From: JBOGOC01 sp050747525
GTDB lineage: Bacteria > Acidobacteriota > Polarisedimenticolia > JACPZX01 > DASXTC01
Length of the DNA stretch: 10,563 nucleotides
Direction of reading: 5' to 3'
Assembly (NCBI GenBank): GCA_050747525.1
Contig: JBOGOC010000081.1
Span: forward strand, 1 to 10,563
Both the position numbers and the translations under genes were made by a program. Under the pieces are notes generated by a model. That model searched no databases, had not been told where the DNA came from, and saw only the letters and a list, made by a program, of their open reading frames with translations. Below are positions 6,815-10,563 of the stretch, piece after piece (within the stretch, counting starts at the first letter, position 1; every line of letters begins with the position of its first letter).

Positions 6815-7480
6815 ATGCGTCCCCGATTCGTCGCCGTCATTGTGTGCGTGGTCATGATCCTGCCGGTATCCCTGCATGCCGCCCAGCCGGAAGGAGTCGT
6901 CGGCAAGCTGCTCACGAACCCCGATCTTCAAGACGGGTGCCAGCGTGGCGGCTTCGAGCGTTATATGTTCTTCGGCGATCATCAACTCGACTCCAGCGAC
7001 ATCCTGAAGCTGGAGCTTGCGCTCATTCCCTTCCGTTCCGGGTCCACCGAGATGGCCATCAGCGATTCCAGAGGCCAGCAGTACCTGAACCTGAGATTCG
7101 TCAATGGACGGGTCACCGACGGGTACCGCGTGGACCTGGGTCTTGCCTATCAGCGCGCCCGATGGAACGACGTCACTGTGACGATGCGGCCCGGCACCCA
7201 GGACTACCTGGTGACCGTGAATGGATCGCAGGCGGGCCCGTTCCCCTACGACCCTTATTGTGAACTCGGGGGAGGCTGCTTCACGGCGAACGCGTTCTCT
7301 TACTATGGCCTCGAGTCCGGCGGAGAGACCGTGGGTTGGATCGACAGCCTCTCCCTGAACAGGGAATCGTCGACCGGGACGGAGCTCCTGCTCGTAGACG
7401 GCTTCGAGGAATGCGCCCAGCGCATGTCGTGGGGCGGCACCCTCCTGGTCCCCCTGCGCCTGAGCCCCGGGGCTCATTAG
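6815..7480 (+). CDS. Secreted beta-sandwich (LamG/concanavalin-like) hypothetical protein
   Basis: A 221-residue protein with an apparent Sec signal peptide: MRPRF, a hydrophobic core VAVIVCVVMILPVSL, and likely cleavage after HA or HAA (about residue 22). The start ATG has GGAGGT 6 bases upstream. The mature part is beta-rich: LKLELALIPF, TEMAISDS, QQYLNLRFVNGRV, YRVDLGL, RWNDVTVTMRPGTQDYLVTVNGS and GWIDSLSLNRES. This alternation, with the W..V.V pair and the Y.V.VNG strand, resembles laminin-G/concanavalin A-like lectin folds. Four Cys remain after cleavage (42, 149, 155, 200) and could form disulfides. LLLVDGFEEC near the end recalls the DGFE motif seen at the ends of some secreted proteins. 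Base composition is visibly less GC-rich than the neighbours. A TATGCT hexamer at 6754-6759 could be a -10, but no convincing -35 was found. Confidence 0.8.
   Translation: MRPRFVAVIVCVVMILPVSLHAAQPEGVVGKLLTNPDLQDGCQRGGFERYMFFGDHQLDSSDILKLELALIPFRSGSTEMAISDSRGQQYLNLRFVNGRVTDGYRVDLGLAYQRARWNDVTVTMRPGTQDYLVTVNGSQAGPFPYDPYCELGGGCFTANAFSYYGLESGGETVGWIDSLSLNRESSTGTELLLVDGFEECAQRMSWGGTLLVPLRLSPGAH
7461..7476. terminator. 16-base perfect palindrome at a convergent gene end; possible hairpin
   Basis: TGAGCCCCGGGGCTCA reads the same on both strands and can fold as a 6-bp GC-rich stem with a CCGG loop. It covers the last codons of the secreted-protein gene, 30 bases before the end of the convergent epimerase gene. 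There is no T-run on either side, so it is not a canonical intrinsic terminator. A bidirectional transcription stop is possible but unproved. Confidence 0.25.
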
Positions 7481-7506
7481 AACGTGGTGGCGCCGCGACT
7501 GCAGCG

Positions 7507-8574
7507 TCAGGAGGGGAGGCTCACGCCCAATCCGTGAGCGTCGCTCAGCACCAGCTCGCCGTTCACCAGCTCCACGCCACCGGTGAACGGATCGGCGGCC
7601 AGGTCGAAGTGACCGTCCAGGTCGATCCACGCCACGCTCTCCGCGGCGGCCGCGAAGTGGGCGGCCGCGGCGATGCTGGCGCGTGACTCGTCCATGCAGC
7701 CCACCAGCGAAGCCCAGCCGGCCCGGGACAACGCCTGGTCTAGACGCCGCGCCGCCAGCACGCCGCCGCACTTCATCAGCTTGATGTTCACCCCGCGCGC
7801 CGCGCCGGCGGCCCTCAGCGGCTCGAAATCCTCCACCACGTGAACCGACTCGTCTGCCACGACCGGGATGCGCGTGGACAGCCCCGCCTGCCTCAAGGCC
7901 AGCGGGTCCCCCACCGCCACCGGCTGCTCGATCAGCTCGACTCCCAGCGGATCGAGAAGGCGCGCCACCTCGGCCGCGGTCGGGGCGTCGTACCCCTGGT
8001 TGGCGTCCACGCGGATGGCGACCGACGGCCCCACCGCCTCCCGGATGCGCCGCACCGCGTCGAGATCGGCGTCCGGGTTCTCGCCGATCTTCACCTTGAT
8101 GGCCCGGAAGCCGGCCCGCGCGTGGCGCCGGGCGGTGTCCGCCATCAGCTCCGGATCGCCGATGCCGATGGTGATGGAGGTGAACAGCCGGCGACGCGCC
8201 CCGCCCAGCATCGTGACCAGAGGGACCCCCCGGCTGCGCGCGTGCAGGTCGTGCAGCGCGATGTCGAACGCCGCCAGCGCGGCTCGCGCGCGCGGGGCCG
8301 AGGCGGCGGCGCGCCCGATCGTCTCCTCCAGGTCCGACACATCGCGCCCCACGACCGCCGGCAGCATCTCTTCCTGAAGGGTGGACGCCGTGCCCGCGGC
8401 ATCCTCCCCGGTGAGCTGGGCCACGGGAGACGCCGTGCCGTACCCGGGCGTCCCCTTCCCGTCGCGCAGCGACACCATCACAAGGTCGACGCGATCGAAG
8501 GTGATGCCGGCGATCCGGTAGGGAACGCTCAGAGGCGTGGGGATCACCTGCGCCCGGGCCTCGGTGAGCCTCAC
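7507..8574 (-). CDS. dgcA: Dipeptide epimerase / N-acyl-glutamate racemase, enolase superfamily
   Basis: A 355-residue member of the muconate-lactonizing/dipeptide epimerase branch of the enolase superfamily. The capping domain is residues 1-120 and the barrel follows. Catalytic features are visible: AIKVKIG with acid/base Lys162, metal ligands Asp190 (DANQGY), Glu216 (LIEQP) and Asp241 (ADES), second acid/base Lys268 in NIKLMKCGG, and the DLD motif (318-320) that binds the amino group in L-Ala-D/L-Glu epimerases. It epimerises the alpha carbon of a Glu-containing substrate. Neighbour DUF1611/DgcN points to the N-acetyl-D-glutamate to N-acetyl-L-glutamate step (DgcA). The DxD motif equally allows L-Ala-D-Glu from murein. 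The GTG start at 8574 overlaps the upstream stop by 4 bases, indicating coupling. Family certain, specificity inferred. Confidence 0.9.
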   Translation of the reverse strand: MRLTEARAQVIPTPLSVPYRIAGITFDRVDLVMVSLRDGKGTPGYGTASPVAQLTGEDAAGTASTLQEEMLPAVVGRDVSDLEETIGRAAASAPRARAALAAFDIALHDLHARSRGVPLVTMLGGARRRLFTSITIGIGDPELMADTARRHARAGFRAIKVKIGENPDADLDAVRRIREAVGPSVAIRVDANQGYDAPTAAEVARLLDPLGVELIEQPVAVGDPLALRQAGLSTRIPVVADESVHVVEDFEPLRAAGAARGVNIKLMKCGGVLAARRLDQALSRAGWASLVGCMDESRASIAAAAHFAAAAESVAWIDLDGHFDLAADPFTGGVELVNGELVLSDAHGLGVSLPS

Positions 8575-9632
8575 GAAGACTCCATCACGCGCGACCTCAC
8601 TACGCTGGCCAGCTCCGCTCCGTCGTCGGCCAGAGGGTCCAGCACCGGCAGGCCGGTCTCGCCGAGCAGCGTGGCGAGGGCCTGCCGCAGCTCCTCGGGA
8701 GATAGCCCCTCCCGCGACAGCGTGACCGCGATGGTGGGGGCCCCGCTGATCAGCCGGATGACCTCGACGTGGCGCGACGGATGCGCCACGGGCACGCCCG
8801 GGAAGCCTTCCAGACTCCGCCGTCCCGGAGCGTGCTGCAGCACGACGGCCGCCGGGCGCGCCGCTCCCAGGATCTCGAACCCGCCCGGATACGCCGGATG
8901 GATGAGGCTCCCCTGCCCTTCCACCACGATGAGGTCGGGGCGCGCCTCCTTCCACGCGCTCCAGACGGCATGCTCGATCTCTCCGGTGACGAAGTCGTTC
9001 ACGATGGAATCGAGCGGCACGCTGAAGCGCGCCCCCTGCATCCAGCCGGTCTGCCCCGTGGCGACCATCTCGGCGCGCAGACCCGCCCGCTCCGCGGCCT
9101 GCACCAGCAGCCAGGCCGTCGTGCGCTTGCCCACCGCGCAGTCGGTCCCCAGAACGGCCACGCGCGGAGACGTCACCTGGTCGATCTTGCCCGAGTAGAA
9201 GCGCAGCTCCGCGCGCGGTGGCGTGCGGCGCACGTCGCGCAGCCGGGCCCCCGAGGCCGCGGCGATCCGCGACAGCTCCGGGTCATCTCCCAGCAGCTCA
9301 TGCAGGCCCGAGTCGACGTTGAGGCCCTGCGACAGCGCCTCGGCGATCGCGGGACGCAGCGCCGGAGGCAGGCGCCCTCCCACCGTCGCCACCCCGACCA
9401 CGAGGTGGGTGGGCCGTTCGCCGCGGAGCGCGAGCCCCTCCCGGAGGCCGGCCACGATGGGGATGCCGCGCGGGCGTCCGTCGAGCACCTCGCCCGCGTC
9501 GCGCCCGGCCAGGGTGGAGTCGATCACGCCGGCCACCCGGTAGCGCCGGGTGAAGCGCACCAGCCCGTGCGCCGTCTTCCCCTGTGTGGCGCCGAACAAC
9601 CCCTCGCACAGCACCAGGGCGACGCCGTCCAT
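8571..9632 (-). CDS. dgcN: DUF1611 / DgcN-family P-loop protein (probable D-glutamate N-acetyltransferase)
   Basis: A 353-residue protein. The N-terminal Rossmann-like domain (1-130) begins VALVLCEGLFGATQGKTAHGL and contains VAGVIDSTLAGRDAG and LVVGVATVGG. The C-terminal P-loop domain has Walker A GTDCAVGKRT (162-171), then VATGQTGWMQG (190-200), SIVNDFVTGEIE and a Walker-B-like LIVVEGQGSLIHPAY (234-248). This is the DUF1611 family, members of which were shown in marine bacteria to N-acetylate D-glutamate (DgcN), acting with DgcA. The 4-base overlap with the epimerase gene supports the same pairing here. ATG 9632 was chosen because it starts the family sequence; the open frame upstream overlaps the GST gene in another phase and is not coding. 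The upstream GST gene ends 14 bases before it. Confidence 0.87.
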   Translation of the reverse strand: MDGVALVLCEGLFGATQGKTAHGLVRFTRRYRVAGVIDSTLAGRDAGEVLDGRPRGIPIVAGLREGLALRGERPTHLVVGVATVGGRLPPALRPAIAEALSQGLNVDSGLHELLGDDPELSRIAAASGARLRDVRRTPPRAELRFYSGKIDQVTSPRVAVLGTDCAVGKRTTAWLLVQAAERAGLRAEMVATGQTGWMQGARFSVPLDSIVNDFVTGEIEHAVWSAWKEARPDLIVVEGQGSLIHPAYPGGFEILGAARPAAVVLQHAPGRRSLEGFPGVPVAHPSRHVEVIRLISGAPTIAVTLSREGLSPEELRQALATLLGETGLPVLDPLADDGAELASVVRSRVMESS

Positions 9633-9646
9633 GGGGCCGGCCCGGC

Positions 9647-10321
9647 TCAGTAGGACGCGACGGGGGTCAGCGCGCGGGCCGGGTCCATCCAGCGCCGCAC
9701 GTCTGGATGCTCGAGCATGGCCGACATCCAGGCCTTGGCCCGCGGCCGCCCCTGCGGCTCGACACGGAAGGCGGTCAGGCGCCACACCACGGGCGCGAAC
9801 ATGATGTCCGCGCCGCCGTACGCCCCGCACAGGAAGGGGCCCGCCTCGGAGAGCGCCTTCTCCCAGAGATCCAGCACCTCTGCCGCCTCGGCCAGCGCCT
9901 CGGGGGTGGCTTCGGGAGGCTTGGGCAGGAAGCACAGGTTGAACGACATGCTCTCGCGCAGCTTCGCGAACCCCGAATGCATCGTCGCGGCCATCCACCG
10001 CGCGCGCACGCGGCGCGCCGGGTCCTCGGGCCAGAGCGCGGGATGGGCCGGCGGCGGGAAGGTCTCTTCGAGGTACTCGAGGATGGCCAGCGAGTCGGGG
10101 ATCACCAGCCGGGCGCCCTCGCGCACGTGATGCAGCACCGGCACCTTGCCGGTGGGAGACACCTCGCGCCTCAGCGCGCGGCTCTTGTCCCGGGTCAGGG
10201 AGATCTCCTTCTCCTCGAAGGGGACGCGCTTGTGCAGCATGGCCAGGTAGCCGCGCATCGACCACGACGAGATGTTCTTCTCCCCTACATACAGGATGGG
10301 CGTAATCGGGTTGGTGGCCAC
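9647..10321 (-). CDS. Glutathione S-transferase-like protein
   Basis: A 224-residue two-domain protein. The N-terminal thioredoxin-like domain has LYVGEKNISSWSMRGYLAM (10-28), where the SSWS region provides the likely glutathione-activating Ser, then SPTGKVPVL with the cis-Pro before Val (55-63) and IPDSLAILEYLEETFP (74-89), the usual Asp-Ser glutathione site. The helical C-terminal domain follows, with AGPFLCGAYGGADIMFAPVVWRL (160-182) as the N-capping/hydrophobic-staple region. Length and order are normal for soluble GSTs, which conjugate or reduce electrophiles with glutathione. The substrate is unknown. The start is GTG 10321-10319 with GGGAGGT a few bases upstream. It lies between a TonB receptor gene and dgcN on the same strand. 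A link to glutamate metabolism is not evident. Confidence 0.9.
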   Translation of the reverse strand: MATNPITPILYVGEKNISSWSMRGYLAMLHKRVPFEEKEISLTRDKSRALRREVSPTGKVPVLHHVREGARLVIPDSLAILEYLEETFPPPAHPALWPEDPARRVRARWMAATMHSGFAKLRESMSFNLCFLPKPPEATPEALAEAAEVLDLWEKALSEAGPFLCGAYGGADIMFAPVVWRLTAFRVEPQGRPRAKAWMSAMLEHPDVRRWMDPARALTPVASY

Positions 10322-10369
10322 GAGACCTCCCTTGGCGACGAGCCGGATGAGAGGCCATCTTACCCCTTT

Positions 10370-10563
10370 TCAGAACAGGATCGACGCCCCGATCTCGAAT
10401 CGCCGGCCGAAGCGCCGCTCGCCTTCCTGGATGCCGCGCTGGTCGCGGTCCACCTCGCGCAGCACCAGCTCGTCGCGGTTCAGAAGGTTCTCCGCCGCCA
10501 GGAAGGCCGTCATCTGCATCCCGCCCACCGTGAACCGCTTCTCCACTCGCCCGTCCACCGTGA
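10370..10563 (-). CDS. TonB-dependent receptor, C-terminal fragment cut by the window edge
   Basis: The frame is open to the right edge and ends at TGA 10372-10370, 48 bases before the GST gene. About 64 residues are visible. They have the beta-barrel tail of TonB-dependent outer-membrane receptors: alternating strands with MTAFLAAENLLNRDEL (the common 'v.NLfd' type strand), then RRFEIGASILF, ending in Phe as expected for Bam-dependent barrel proteins. The ligand cannot be told from this part. It implies an outer membrane. Being on the same strand, it could be co-transcribed with the GST, dgcN and dgcA genes and import their substrate, but that is speculative. Confidence 0.75.
   Translation of the reverse strand, partial: TVDGRVEKRFTVGGMQMTAFLAAENLLNRDELVLREVDRDQRGIQEGERRFGRRFEIGASILF

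Noticed and set aside
8571..10358. A 595-residue protein fusing sequence over the GST gene to the DUF1611 domain
   Set aside because: The first 242 residues are a low-complexity Arg/Gly/Ala translation in a different phase from the clear GST protein. The DUF1611 family sequence begins at ATG 9632.
1..10563. tRNA, rRNA, CRISPR array, insertion sequence or prophage genes
   Set aside because: I saw no cloverleaf-like stretch, regularly spaced repeats, transposase or integrase motifs, or phage structural proteins by eye. A tRNAscan or repeat search was not possible here.

Overview
The window is GC-rich (roughly 70% by eye) and densely coded, and it comes from a diderm bacterium. The evidence for an outer membrane is the tail of a TonB-dependent receptor at the right edge. 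Several genes overlap by 4 to 11 bases and GTG starts are common. A selenocysteine-type peroxiredoxin, PspC/LiaF-like envelope proteins and a peptidase-MA/TPR protein together would suit an uncultured Acidobacteriota-, Eisenbacteria- or Deltaproteobacteria-like lineage. The sequence alone does not fix the phylum.

Layout, left to right. (1) 1-1398 (+): the 3' part of a protein with a peptidase-MA-like tail followed by TPR repeats. It is cut by the left edge and converges on, and overlaps, the next operon. (2) 1346-3917 (-): a tightly packed four-gene operon, transcribed right to left. It holds a Bcp-type peroxiredoxin with an in-frame UGA at the peroxidatic position, a PspC-domain protein, a LiaF-like membrane protein and an unknown membrane protein. 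(3) 4014-6737 (+): a divergent operon with two different class I SAM methyltransferases, a small membrane protein and a DUF4336 metallo-beta-lactamase-like protein. (4) 6815-7480 (+): a secreted beta-rich protein. (5) 7507-10563 (-): a dipeptide-epimerase-family enzyme, a DUF1611/DgcN-family P-loop protein, a glutathione S-transferase-like protein and the C-terminus of a TonB-dependent receptor.

The strongest observation is the selenoprotein. A conventional gene caller would end the peroxiredoxin at TGA 3788-3786, immediately after the TPG motif, and leave the rest unannotated. Reading the UGA as Sec restores a complete 145-residue Bcp protein. A perfect 8-bp hairpin with a GUU loop starts 9 nt after the UGA, with its loop 17 nt after it, which is where bacterial SECIS elements lie. 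The next gene, pspC, has no ATG, GTG or TTG at a sensible place. A strong AGGAGG sits 7 nt before an ATC codon, so a rare AUC start is likely.

The second theme is metabolic. The DUF1611 gene and the epimerase gene overlap by 4 bases and match the dgcN-dgcA pair of the N-acetyl-D-glutamate route for D-glutamate use. The sequence cannot separate that role from L-Ala-D/L-Glu epimerisation in murein peptide recycling. No tRNA, rRNA, CRISPR array, insertion sequence or phage gene was seen.
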